Source: Paguma larvata
Lineage: Eukaryota; Chordata; Mammalia; Carnivora; Viverridae
Reading direction: 5' to 3'
Length of the DNA: 64,000 bases
Assembly: GCA_030068075.1 (NCBI GenBank)
Contig: CM057841.1
Coordinates: 3,222,565-3,286,564, forward strand
Part shown: positions 10,901 through 21,670 of the stretch, piece by piece
Layout: each line of letters opens with the position of its first letter
Numbering within the stretch: position 1 is the stretch's first letter
Translations under genes and position numbers: made by a program
Notes under the pieces: model-generated
Told to the model about the DNA's origin: nothing
Seen by the model: the letters and a program-made list of their open reading frames with translations, nothing else
The model's database searches: none

Positions 10901-13739
10901 CCTCACACTGACTACCCAGTGAGCACCAATGAGCTCAGTGCTGCTGCACACATGACACCCCTCCCTGCACTTCCCACCTCCTCTGGACCCAGGTCCTGTG
11001 GGAACAACCGCTCTGTAAATATTTGAAGTGCAGAGGATAAGCAAAGCTCAGCCTAGGACTGAGGAGGCTGGGTTTCCTCTACTCTGTTCCCAGCAGAAAT
11101 GAGTCTGTCCATGCAGACTTCTAATGCTGTCTAGAACAGGAAGGAGGCTGTGGGGTTGTGGTCCTCATGTCCTCCTCAGGACGACTGCTCTTCTCGAAGC
11201 TCGTCCTTTAAACTCTTCAGTCTCCTACTTGCACATACCTGGTGCTGCCCCTGTCCCTCTGGTGGTGGTAACACATGGAGAGGGCATGGGGCTGTCCATC
11301 TTCTCCATCCGCTGTGGGGAGGATCACCTGGTGGCTGATCCTCCTGTTGCTCCTCCTCCCCATCCCAGACCAAAGCTCTCCTGTAACAGGGCAATGACCC
11401 AAGTGTCTGGGCCCAAAATAGACATGGAGTCTGGGCCCCTCACCTGAGACCAGCAGCTCCAGGGGGTCACTGGGGTGTGACAACAGGTAGGGGGAGGTCC
11501 TGAGTGAGCCATAACACCTGTAGGTCCCCTCATGGTCTGAGGTCACAGGACAAATGCTGAAGCTGACTTGATAAGGTGCAGCTGCGTCCTGCAGACGAAC
11601 CTGCTGGGGAGGAGCAGGTGACCCCTCCTTGGACAGGTAGAAGGTATCGAACCAGATTTCAGAGCGACACTGTAGGGTCATGTTCTCTCCCCAGGACACA
11701 GAGGGCCCTGGCTGGGCTGAGAGGGATGGTTTCCTGTATAGTCCTGCAGGAGAAAAATCATGACCTGTATAGATCTGCCCCCTCCTCACATGCCCTTTAC
11801 CCTGAGCTGGGGGACTACTGTCCTCTCTCCTGGGACTCTGTGTGACCCCCTCTTAGCTCCTCTTGTCTCTCTGATGGGTGTCCTTTATCTCCTCAACCCT
11901 CACTGTCCCTTTCTAGACCACAGCCCCGCCTCAGCCTCTGCTCCTGACCCTCTGCCTGGATCCCATCACCCCTAGAGGTGCCCATGGCCCCAGCACCCTG
12001 AGTAGACAGAATATGGGAAGTGGGCCCCTCACCTGTGACCAGGATGTCCAGGGGGGCACTGGGGGCTGACCACGTGGAAGTGAGGTTGTATCCACTATAG
12101 CATCTGTACCGACCCTCATGGGCGTTGCTCACGCGGCCCAGGGGGAAGTTGGGGCTGGGCTGCCCATCTAGACGCATGGGAGGTGTGAGCCCCTCCTCCT
12201 TGATCAGAGCGAATGTGTCAAATCCGGCTTCCGAGCGACACTGGAGGGTCAGGTTGTCTCCACGCTGCACCACTGAGCCTGGCTGGGCTGAGAGGGTGGG
12301 CTCCCTGTAGGCACCTGGATGGGAGGGGACAGTGGCACCAAGGGGAGGCACATCCCACATTGGCCCCAGGGCCTGAGATGAGGATCTCATGGGTCCCCCC
12401 ATGGCTCCCATCTGTGGTCTGGCTCCAGGAGGCCAGTGTCACTCACTCCCCATCACCTCCAGGGCTCCAATGGGCACATGGCTTAGGTCAGTCATTTGGG
12501 CCCAGGAGTAGATGGGGCAGGGTAGGGCCCCTCACCTGTGACCTGAAGGTGCAGAGGGTCACTGGGGAGTGACCACACATACGGGTAGGAAGCTGGAGAA
12601 ACGTAGCACCTGTAGACCCCCCCATGGGAGGTGCTCATGGGGCCCACAGGGAAGAGCGCCTGCCTCCTCTCACGAGGGAACTTCAATTCCAGGTGTCGGG
12701 GCTCGTCAGCTCCCCCCGCCTTCAGCAGACGGAAGGTCTCCCATGCACCTAGTGAGCTACAGGAGAGGGACACATTCCCTCCTGAGGCCACCACAGGGCC
12801 TGGGATGGCTGAGAGGGAGGGTGGGCTGTACACTCCTGAGGGAGAAGGAAAGGCAGTGTTAAAGGGGCCATCACCCCACATACCCCAGTGTAGACTGTGA
12901 GCCAGAGTCCCCCTCAGGCCACACTCTGTTCCCTTCCACCTGGAGGAGGGTCCCCAGGGGGAGGGGCCAGCTCCTGTCTTACCTGTCACCACCAGGGGCA
13001 GGAGGTCACTCCGCTCTGACCTGCTGTTCCTGCTGTGATATTCACACTGGTATCGCCCTGCATCGTAGGAGCTCATGAGTTCAAAGGAGAAACAGGCCTT
13101 GTTGCTGGAATCCTGTGAGATCTTCATGAGCATGGGTTCAGGGACCCTCTCTTTATATAGATAGTAGACATCAGCCTGCAGAGACGCCTGACACCAAATG
13201 GTCACAGGGCTCCCAATGATGACGTTGGGGCCGGGGTCAGCCCAGATGGATGGTTTGGGGAGGGATGCTGGAAAGGAATCAGATGGGGAATTGCAAGGGT
13301 GACCTTCTCCCCTGTTTCCCACATGTCACCCCAAGGCCCCTCCCAGCCTGGTCACCCTCAGCCCAGACCCTCTCTGTCCCCCACCTGCCCGGGGGGTTGT
13401 TGGGTGGGAACAGAAGGTCTGGGAGCACTCACCTGCCTGCACCTGGTCCCACGGGTCCCGACACAGCCCTGGAAGAGAGTTCCCTGTGAGGGTGTCCCCT
13501 CACCCACCATGTAGCTACTCTAGGCCTGGTCCGGTCCACTGACCACGGGGACCAGTCTGGGGCTGAGCACACTCCTCCCGCAGAAGTCCTGCCCACAATG
13601 TGCCTCCCTAGTCCTGGGGTCTCTCAGGGACCAGGACGTGGGGGACAGGAGGGAGGGTGAACCATCCCTCCTCTTGTCCAGAAAGCTCACCAAGGCACAG
13701 AAGGGCAGTGAGGGCCAGGGTCCTGATGCTTCCTCCCAT
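4963..13739 (-). CDS. A1: four-Ig LILRA-like activating receptor, intact
   Basis: Eight exons join in phase to a 475-residue type I membrane protein: signal 13691-13739 and 13433-13468; Ig domains D1 12983-13267, D2 12536-12835, D3 12033-12314, D4 11444-11743; stalk 5230-5280; transmembrane plus tail 4963-5087. Every junction has AG/GT sites, all phase 1. Residues 1-28 form the signal, beginning [17 protein letters not shown]1 to D4 occupy about 29-123, 124-223, 224-317 and 318-417. LILR hallmarks are the WAEP-like start of D1, [12 protein letters not shown] in D2, [13 protein letters not shown] in D3 and [16 protein letters not shown] in D4. The NLIRM motif puts Arg448 in the membrane helix, the known docking residue for FcR-gamma in LILRA and FCAR proteins. 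The tail is about 11 residues with no tyrosine motif. The stalk is 6.2 kb from D4, across repeats and relic exons. Unlike A2 it has extra cysteines in D1 (Cys87) and D4 (Cys382). Orthology to a particular human LILRA cannot be decided. Confidence 0.9.
6158..6430. repeat. (CAT/CAC)n microsatellite in A1 intron
   Basis: Imperfect CAT/CAC/ATT triplets run for ~270 bases, about 1 kb upstream (in transcript terms) of the A1 stalk exon. Homologous but differently sized arrays lie in A2, B1 and B2 at the same relative place. Confidence 0.95.
6837..7040 (+). mobile_element. Felid SINE, shared by both units
   Basis: Sense SINE with head GGTGCCTGGGTGGCTCAG and an AAATAAATAAACATT tail. An AATAAGAAT-type repeat flanks it as a target-site duplication. 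It is present in unit 2 at 29,035-29,245. Confidence 0.9.
7543..8123 (+). mobile_element. 5'-truncated L1 (ORF2 C-terminus and 3' end), unit 1 only
   Basis: An open frame from 7,544 encodes the last ~138 residues of L1 ORF2 ([19 protein letters not shown] and [10 protein letters not shown] motifs), followed by the young L1 3' tail and a poly(A) at 8,104-8,123. The AGAAATATAAAATTAAAAA target-site repeat is at 7,524-7,542 and again at 8,815-8,833, beyond an extra ~690 bases. The corresponding site in unit 2 (around 29,721-29,740) is empty, so it inserted after the duplication. Confidence 0.92.
8124..8814 (+). mobile_element. L1 3' transduced segment
   Basis: About 690 bases of non-L1 sequence lie between the L1 poly(A) and a second poly(A) (8,805-8,815), all inside one pair of target-site repeats. 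An AATAAA at 8,788-8,793 sits about 12 bases before the second poly(A). This is the structure left when L1 transcription reads past its own poly(A) signal into its source locus. No coding potential was recognised in the segment. Confidence 0.85.
9320..9575 (-). pseudogene. Relic LILR stalk and transmembrane exons inside A1
   Basis: The sequence around 9,325-9,420 (GATTCTCTACTGTGTAATCTT...GAGGCTAGAGAATGTGGACAAAGTG) matches the 5' part of the B-type transmembrane exon and its intron at 16,875-16,930. The sequence at 9,515-9,570 matches the stalk exon (GTCTGGCCTGTTTTGCGATGG). The membrane-spanning codons are gone and the stalk frame is broken. It lies between D4 and the functional stalk of A1 and has a twin at 30,230-30,480. 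Confidence 0.75.
9997..10208 (+). mobile_element. Felid SINE, shared by both units
   Basis: Sense SINE flanked by ATTATTCATTCAG and a slightly mutated TAATGATTCCTTCAG. The unit 2 copy is at 30,901 onward, where it was later split by an L1. Confidence 0.9.
10210..11120. other. A1 intron sequence, nothing recognised
   Basis: Intronic sequence between the SINE and D4 of A1, matching 31,330-32,290 in unit 2. The short open frames in it have no family features and are not conserved in frame between the two copies. Confidence 0.6.
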
Positions 13740-15879
13740 GGTCCCGGCAGCACAGACAGCTTAAAAGTCCTCAGAGTCTGCAGGACAGACACATGCACAG
13801 GGTGTGACAGTCCAGGCTCCGTGTTCTCTGTCACGGGTTCACGGCCATGGGTAGGTGGTCTCCCAGGAAGGGGAACAGCCTCTCAGAGTCCTTGCTCTAC
13901 TCTCCCTGAAGGATGGCCTAACAGCAGAGGTCCTGTGTCATTTCAGACCAGATGTGAGTCTCACCAGACCCCACTTCTGCCTGCTCCCTGGGATACGAGG
14001 TGGGGAAGGGAGAGCCAGGCCTGGTAGCCAGTTCAATTTCAGTTCCAGTTCTGTCTGTGCCTCTTACAGAGGCTGTGTTATCTGGATGAGACACTTCCCT
14101 TTCCTGGTTCCGTAAATGCAAATTTTCTTCCTTTCTTCCACCTTCCTGTCAATCGATTAACATTAAGTGAGTAGTTACCACACCCAATCATGGCACCGGG
14201 CCCTGGAGATTCATGTCACATAGGAGATGGTGTTGATAGTCAGCAGTGGTAATACTCTGACCTTAGTCTCACCACGACGAGATGTGCTGATCCGAATTCT
14301 ACATGGTGTGGGTTCTGGGATCCACTCACATAACACCTGTAACAAATACATTCACAGTTGAGTGGGGAGAGGCATGAGAATTCTTTGTTGTTTTCACGGC
14401 TTTGGAGGTTTGGGAGGAGTCTGCTCTGTGCAGATGTGCTCAGCGAACACATACTGGGAAGACATGTGTAGTTATAACTGTGGGTTATATAACATGTGTG
14501 TGGTGTCTGAGGAGGGAAGGGTGAACTGAGGGGAGTGTGCTTGTGGGGAGGAGTGGGCCCTGCTGGGGCTGGAGAGGTTAGCTCAGCCTGGTGTCACCAC
14601 ATGGAGGGTCATGTGTAGAGACATGGGTCTCATGGGAGCACGGAGGAGACAGGTGGGCAGGTCGTGTGTGCAGGGGAGGGTCGGCGACAGGTAGGTTTGG
14701 GGTCATGAGAATAAAACACTTCATCGGGGGTGAGGCCAGGAGTGGGGACCAGAAGGGAGCTGATATGGTGGCTCCAACATGACATCTGGAGTCTTTGACT
14801 ACTCTTCACTGTGGTGCTGGATGCGGTCATGGAAGGAGGGTTCTGGGGCAGAACTGTCTGGATTGTCATCGTGTGAGACATGGAAGGGAGGGATGATTTG
14901 AGAGGTGTCCCACACCCGCCTCTGTTGATCGGAGGACCTAATGGGGCTGTCATTGTGTGGGTGACCCCAAGAGGAGAAGGATGGAAAGCATGTTATCATG
15001 TGGTTCGGTGACTCGCAGAGGGAACCACCCCCTGGATCTGGGCTTGGGTTTGTGGGTTTGTTTCTCTCACATTTCCTCTGACTTTCTCTTCCTGTGACAG
15101 CAACACCTTCTGTCCATCAAAACCTGAGTCATTCCTGCTTCTGTGCAGTCTTGTCCCCCAGACAATGAGCTCTTTCTCTAGACTGTGGATTCTGTCTCCT
15201 GCTTTGCACGAAGCACTAGTTGGAGGCAATTAACAGGTTTTTTTTTTTTAATGTTTGTTTGTTTATTCTTCTCAGTCGTTGGACCTTTGGATTGTTTCAC
15301 TTTTGTCTTTTGAGTCCTTCTATGAACATACTTACATAAGTGTCTGTTCGATCACCTGTGTGCAATTCCGTTTTCTTTTTTGTTCTTCATTGTGGTAAGA
15401 GCACTTACCATGAGATCTACCCTTTTCACAAATTTCTGCTCCAGGATGTTGTTGTGCTTTATTCCAAGGTGGAATCAGTGAGGTGGAATGGGCAGATAAT
15501 TGGAAACAGACCTATCTGTAGACAATTGCTCCAATCCAGAGTATTTTGAGCAATTACTTCATGAGCCTGAGGCCATCTCTATAAGGGAGGAGATGACCCT
15601 TACCTAACAGTTCTCTGGTGAAGACTCAGCAATGGGGTGTGTGCAGCACCCAGCGCAGACCCTGGCACCTGGGACACATCACAAAATGCTGGTCTCTACT
15701 GCTGTAGGCAATAACCAGCTGGCCTCTGCTCTGTGCAGATATGGATGTGTAGGTGGTGACCTGGGTGATCAGACACGGTTCCCAACTCGGCTCACGCTCG
15801 ACAGTCACCACGTTGGTATTTGAATGTGGGGTACTGCCTGTTCATTTTCTTTCTTTCTTTGGACAATGCATCTTTCTTT

Positions 15880-16110
15880 TTTTAAGTTTATTTATTTAAA
15901 TTCAAGCTAGTTAACACAGAGTGTAGTATTGGTTTCAGGAGTAGAACCCAGTGATTACATACATATAACACCCAGTGTTCATCTCAACTAGTGCCCTCCT
16001 TAGTACCCATCACCCGTTTATCCCATTCCCCACCCACCTCCCCTCCAGCGACCCTTAGATTATTCTCTATTTAAAAGTCTCTTATGGTTTTCCTCCCTCT
16101 CTGTCTGCCT
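15880..16110 (-). mobile_element. Older L1 3' end, antisense, between A1 and B1
   Basis: The antisense L1 tail (AACACCCAGTGTTCATCTCAAC and a TAGTACCCATCACCC block) is of a different, older subfamily from the young L1s. It is shared with unit 2 at 37,310-37,535, so it predates the duplication. Confidence 0.7.
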
Positions 16111-16319
16111 GTTCATTTTCTATGCTGCCCCACAAGTCATGTAGGAGACCTTGGCTCTACAGTTTGCTTTGTGTTTGATTGGCTCGTGTTAGTTCACTAC
16201 TTTTTTGCTAAGTCTCTGTGAGTGGGATGCAAAAGAGGAAATCTTTGTACCAGGACTGAGCAAGGGACCAAAATTAAAGAAATTCAAGGTGAAGGCAGCC
16301 AGGGAGGGTGCTGAGTTAA

Positions 16320-16325
16320 TTTATT
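16320..16325 (-). terminator. Candidate poly(A) signal of B1
   Basis: AATAAA on the minus strand, 447 bases 3' of the B1 tail stop codon. The same motif is kept in unit 2 near 37,746. Confidence 0.35.
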
Positions 16326-17054
16326 GCAGATTGCTGTGTATGTTTGTGTAGAAGTAAACTTTTCTGTCTGTCTTTCCATTTATAATCAATCCTGAATCCA
16401 TCCATCCTGGCAAGGAATATATACAAAAGTCAACTATATTTCAAACAATGTACCAAGCATGAAAACTAAAGTATGTGCTGAATTCACATGGATACTGTTC
16501 TCTGATCACTACTAGCCTTGGGAATGTGATGGGTGTCAAATAAATGAGGACAAAAGATATACACTTGACCTCTATATTGTGTGGTATGTGGAAGAAGTCC
16601 TGGGAGGTTGGAGATGATGTCACGGAGGATGAGGCCTGGTCTGGGCATCACAGAATGTTGACAGTTGCCACAGCACGTACCCTGCATTATCTTCCAGAAC
16701 TTCCTGGGCACACAAGATGTGTTTTTTTCCAGACTCTGCCGTTCTCATTGTTGCACTGTTCTCTCTTGAATTTACCTCCGGGCTGCATCTTGGATTCCTC
16801 TCTGACTGGAGTGATCCTGAAAGAGCAAAATCCCGAGGGCAACCAGGATCAAGCCAGCGATGGCCATGCGGATGAGATTCTCCACTGTGTAATCTTTGGT
16901 GTGGGAGGCTAGGAATTGAGGACAAAGTGGTCACTGAGGTCAGGGAGACCCAAATCATCCCAGATCCTGGGTGTCCACCCAGGGCACCCACCTCTCCATG
17001 ACAGGATTTCACCCTTCACACCACTTCCATAACTGAGATATTTTTCCTACTCAT

Positions 17055-17104
17055 CAGTGTTGTGGTCTGACTTGTTTTGGGATGGGCTGATGATGTCAGC
17101 TGCT
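17055..17104 (-). pseudogene. Dead A-type stalk exon of B1
   Basis: It is homologous to the 51-base stalk exon of A1 (5230-5280) but is 50 bases long. The donor that reads GTAAGT in A reads ATGAGT here. The same change is in B2 (38463-38512), so the exon was lost before the duplication. B-type genes can instead use the LILRB-type stalk exon ~4.6 kb upstream. Confidence 0.8.
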
Positions 17105-17907
17105 CTTGAGAGCCATAAAAGAGTGGAGAAAGATGAGTTTCTGATGACACTTAAATTTGTCCCGCAGGCTGTGTGTTCTTATACCTCCCTTTGTTTTCAT
17201 GCTATAGCTGTGATGCAGTCCTTAATGGACACTCTCTCTGTTATAGAAGGATCCTCTCTGTTCTTAATGGATTATCTCAGTCACCCTGTCTTTTCTGAAT
17301 TTAGAGTTTGCTTCTGGGTTTGTTTGGAGCAGAGTCTTCCCGTGTCCTCTAGCTCAGAATTTAGTGAGATAAATCGTCTCTCAATACAGAAGTACTTGAG
17401 CTCTTGTATTCTCTGTGTTTATTCTGAGCACCTAAGCTACCTCTTGTGGATAGGAGAACTTATTTTTTTCAACAAGTCAAGACCCAGCGTTTATGAAACA
17501 GGGGTTGGCCATAAATATATAAAAATATATATAGTGATATATATGAATATATTGAGAGATAGAGAGAGAGATAATTCAATGCATACAACCCAGGTTGGGT
17601 TAATTACTTGAAATGCCCTAGGAAGGAATGAGGCATGTCTGAACAATGTCAGGGTGAGGGCCGCACTTGGAGAGGACATTTAAGTTGATTCCTGAATAGG
17701 AGAAAGAGGTTGAGAGAAGCAATGTGAAGACCCGGAGAAGATGTGGGTGAAGATCAGGTCCCCAGAAAGATCTAAGCTTGCTCTTCAGAAGTAAATGAAG
17801 CCATGTTTGTGGTTGTAGGAGGGTCCGGAGGAGAACAAGGAGTTGGGGTGGGGGGGCCCTGGTACATGGGAGATGGGGCAGGTGTGACAGGATAGATGAG
17901 GGGTTCT

Positions 17908-18311
17908 CCGTCATCACCACCACCATCATCATCGCTGTCACCACCATCACCATCATTATCATCTTCATCATCATCACCATTATCACCACTGTTACCATGA
18001 CGACCACCACCATCATCATCATCATCACCACCATCATCACCATCACCACCATCATCTTCACTGTCACCATCACCATCATCACCATTATCACTACCATCAG
18101 CATCATCATCACCACCATCACCATAATTATCATCTTCATCATCATCATCGTCACCAATATCATCACTGTTACCACGACGACCACCACCATCATCATCACC
18201 ATCACCACCATCGTCACCACCACCATCATCACCATCACCATCCCCATCACCACCATCATCATATCATCACCACCACCATCATCAATAGTACCACCACCAT
18301 CATCCCCACCG
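17908..18311. repeat. (CAT/CAC)n microsatellite in B1 intron
   Basis: About 400 bases of CAT/CAC/ATC triplets, ~0.9 kb upstream of the dead stalk exon. Homologous in position to the arrays in A1, A2 and B2. Confidence 0.95.
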
Positions 18312-18835
18312 CCCTCCTCTTCTTCTTCCTTCTCCTTTTCTCCACTCTGTCTGTTTGTTGGTCATAACTCTGAAAACTAATATAAGGTTCCAAGGGAGGA
18401 CACTAGTCATTTGATTTTTATCTTTGAGGACAACCTCTCTCCTGTCCATATAAATGTCCAGAACCAAGGAAGTCACACTTCTGGCCTCAAAGCCATAAAG
18501 AACAGAGAAAATCAGTATTGCTGTAAAACTGGTGAGCACATACTTAGGTAATCCTGCAAACCTATTTTAATCCATTTCACATAAAAAGCAACAAGGTAAA
18601 ATATTATACATCAATCTAATTATATGTCTCCATGTGAAAATTCTAAATAAGCTTATAGAATTCACAGAGTATAAATGAAGAATAGATATCATTCAATGAG
18701 CTAGTATACAAATTTTTGATACCAAGAAGTCTTTTAAATGTATCTTACTGGGGCTATAAATTTAAAAGAATAAGCCTGCAATTGGACAAGCCCAGAAATA
18801 ATTCCTAATTTATATTAAGTAAGAATGTTTTTCTG

Positions 18836-19047
18836 GGGTTCCTGGGTGGACCAATCGGTTAAGCTTCCGACTTTGGCTCAGGTCATGATCTCATGGTTCA
18901 TGGGTTGAGCCTTGCATCGGGCTCTGTGCTGACAACTCGGGTCCCGGAGCCTGCTCGGGATTCTGTCTCCCTCTCTCTCTGCCCCTTCCCCACTTGTCCT
19001 CTGTCTCTCTCTTTCTCAAAAATAAACATTAGAAAAAAAAGAAAACA
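18836..19047 (+). mobile_element. Felid SINE, shared by both units
   Basis: Sense SINE (TTCCTGGGTGGACCAATCGGTTAAGC head). The same insertion is at 41,190-41,405 in unit 2. Confidence 0.85.
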
Positions 19048-19456
19048 TTTTTTTCTAATAAAACCCGAATGTAACAGAAAAATGGACTGAAATGACAGGT
19101 TAGCATCGCTATATGCATAAATACATAGATTTTTTATGTGTTTGCCTTAAAATAATTAGCGACATCAATGAAGTTATATTCTTAAAGCAACACTCAGTTT
19201 TGTATTAATGTCTTACTTTGTCATCATTATTATAAGGTATTTGCTGTAAATAAAATTGGTGCACGATCTGGAAATAAAGAGGTGAGTTTCCATTTTTCTT
19301 GAGTTTGATAAAATTATTATCAGTAAATCAAAGGAGATCAGTTGCAAAGCAACTGAAAGGTGGAGAATCTGTACTAAGAGACTAAAAGAATATAAAATTA
19401 ATTTAACCAAACCAGTATCATTGTTATCTATACTTAACTATTATTTAGAAAGTATA

Positions 19457-19457
19457 T

Positions 19458-19501
<44 letters not shown>

Positions 19502-19791
19502 TTTTTTCATTTATAATAGTTTATTTTCAAATTGGTTTACATAAAACACCCAGTATTCATCCCAACATGTGCCCTTTTTTAATGCCCATCACCCCCTCTC
19601 CCCCCCCCATCCCCCTCACCCTCAGTTAGTTCTTAGTCTTTGAGAGTCTCTTATGTTTTATCTCCCTCCCTCTCTGTGTCTTTTTTTTCTTTCCCCTCTT
19701 CCCCTCCCCTTGGTTTTTGCTTAGTCTCACAAAGTCCACCTATTCTTGGAAACATATGGTATCTGTCTTTTTCTGATTGACTTATTTCACT
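19457..19791 (-). mobile_element. Young L1 3' end, antisense, unit 1 only
   Basis: It begins with a (TTTA)n/T-rich tail at 19,457-19,510, then the antisense young L1 3' end and a few codons of ORF2. It is bracketed by TTAGAAAGTATA at about 19,445 and 19,792. The unit 2 site near 41,805 carries only one CACAAAGTATA and no insert, so it arrived after the duplication. Confidence 0.88.
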
Positions 19792-20029
19792 TAGAAAGTA
19801 TAAAGAAAAAAATGTACTAAAAAATAAATAAAGTAGTTGAACAACTTTTAAGCTTTGAGTGTAGACAAAATAATGAATACAATTTTAGAATGTGTCTGCA
19901 TCATTTATAAACCTCATTTCTAAGTATTTGCATAAAAGAAAACTTAATAATCATAAGTTATTCTCCATAACGAATATATACGTTTCATCTAATCCTAATG
20001 AAATAGGAGAATTTTTTTTTAATTTTTAA

Positions 20030-21670
20030 GTCATACATCCTCATACTGTACATTTATATCTTCAAGGATCGTTGAAAGCTCTGAGAAGCAGGCAGAGTGA
20101 CCCTGGACAAGCTTCCACGCATAATGCAGAGAGGACCAGAACGGCCCATGGAAGAGCTGTGCAGCCTCCCCGGGGACTCCCGGGAGCCATGCACAGCCCC
20201 ACCTGGTCTCAGGTGTGTCCTGAGTGGCACGGAGGCCCCTAGGTGAGCACAGGGGCAGCAGAGTGGTGCCCACAGGTGGAAAGGCTTCTCTTTAGGGGAT
20301 TGTCTTGTGGGGGCTGCACCTGCACTCACAGTAAATCCCACTTTGGCCTGCGCAGCTCTCGTCAAGGTATGAGAGGGCTCGGGGACCTCCTCAGGTGTGG
20401 GTGAGAGGCTCCATCCTCAGGGTCTCTTGGAAATGGGAAATACGAGCTGCCAACAGGGTGTCTGTCTGCCCTCTATGACTGTCCCAGATTCCCAACCCAG
20501 CATCCTCTCTGTGCTCCAAGTCAGGCCTGGACACCAAGTGCTGCAAACCCACCTACCCTCTATCCTGTATCGCACACATTCTGCAAACCTGGCTGGGCTG
20601 GGGGCCTAGAAATTGTGGTGTGCTGACAAGGGCTGGGTGGTTTCTAGTACACACTCCCACGATTTTATGTGGGATGAGGAGGAACTGAGATGCTAAATCA
20701 ATGGGAATTTCCTAATCCTCTTGTCTCCATCGTACTGGGACTTCTTCCTGCTCTGCTGAGACCCAGGCCGATGCACAAAATCGCATGCACCTGCATCTCC
20801 CATGGCTCTCTGAACCTTCGCAGGTCCGAGTTCCAGGGAGACGCAGGACAGTGGGAGGCCGGAAATGAGATCACTGCTGGCCAGCCTCCATTTTCAGACA
20901 GGGATCACCTTTCTTAGAAGCGCCATCTCCCAGGAGAGCTGAGCCCACGAAGACTCAGCCCCACAGGGCATCCTCGTTTGTCCTGCCTGCCTTCCAGGTG
21001 AGCAGCTACCCTGCTCCTGTCCCTGGCCAGCAGCCAATACCCTGCTTCTGATCCAGAGACACCAGGGGGTAAGTGGGTGGGACCTCTGCCTTGTAACCTC
21101 AGTCCAACCTCATTTCCTCTCAGGGTCAACGTATCTAAGTCCATGCCTCTCTCTCCTCAGCCCTGTTGGAGACTGCAGGGATGGGGATTCCCCTGGTGGG
21201 AGGTCCCGCCTATTCCGGCTCTCCTGGGTGGACCCTCCTCTGTGGAACTGCCTCTTGTGATCCCTTTATTGCATCCTGCCTCAGAATTTTCTGTAGACAG
21301 GATCCCAAGCTGTCCTTTTCTGCTCAGAGAGGACAGGGAGAGGGAGGACTAGGTCTTCACCTAGGACCAGGGTCTTGCCCCGAATCACCACCTCAGGGAG
21401 CACTGAGACCCCTCCTCAGTTAATTCCACCCCCTATATCATAATCAAATCACTCCCCATATGTCATAATCAAAGGACAGGGAGGTGAGGTGGTCGAGTGC
21501 CATGCTTCCCAGTGCACCCTGGCTGCCCCTCCCCCAGCTGGACCCCACCCTCTCCCTCTGCCATGACCACCCCACGCCTCCTCCCTCCGGCCTCAGAGCC
21601 CATGGAACCTGGTGGTCGCCCTGGCATCTCTAAAACACTGGGAGAAAAGCCCTTAGACAGAAGCCATTGT
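20030..21670. other. B1 intron between LILRB-type stalk and transmembrane exon
   Basis: The part at 20,190-20,330 is homologous to 8,920-9,060 in A1. This shows that the A and B 3' modules come from an older duplication. The part at 21,390-21,650 is homologous to the intron 3' of the gene C stalk (57,370-57,690). Open frames here are not supported by splice sites or family motifs. Confidence 0.6.

Noticed and set aside
4963..13739. Calling A1/A2 KIR, FCAR or NCR1 genes
   Set aside because: Domain order and linker motifs (WAEP-type D1, SSEWSAPSDPL-like D3, [10 protein letters not shown] in D4) and the four-domain count fit LILR. FCAR and NCR1 have two domains, and KIR membrane and tail exons differ.
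11124..14115. Plus-strand open frames antisense to the Ig exons of A1 (and likewise A2, B1, B2, C)
   Set aside because: They are shadows of GC-rich minus-strand exons, with no splice context or family motif of their own.
17618..18380. Long Met/Val- or Ile/Thr-rich open frames over the CAT arrays (also 6,000-6,524, 28,031-28,721, 39,391-40,092)
   Set aside because: They are translations of a low-complexity triplet repeat, open in several frames on both strands, and change length between duplicates.
20054..20365. Open frame around 20,054-20,365 as a B1 exon
   Set aside because: The unit 2 counterpart has an internal deletion of about 58 bases that breaks it, and it has no Ig, membrane or tail motif. 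It is intronic.
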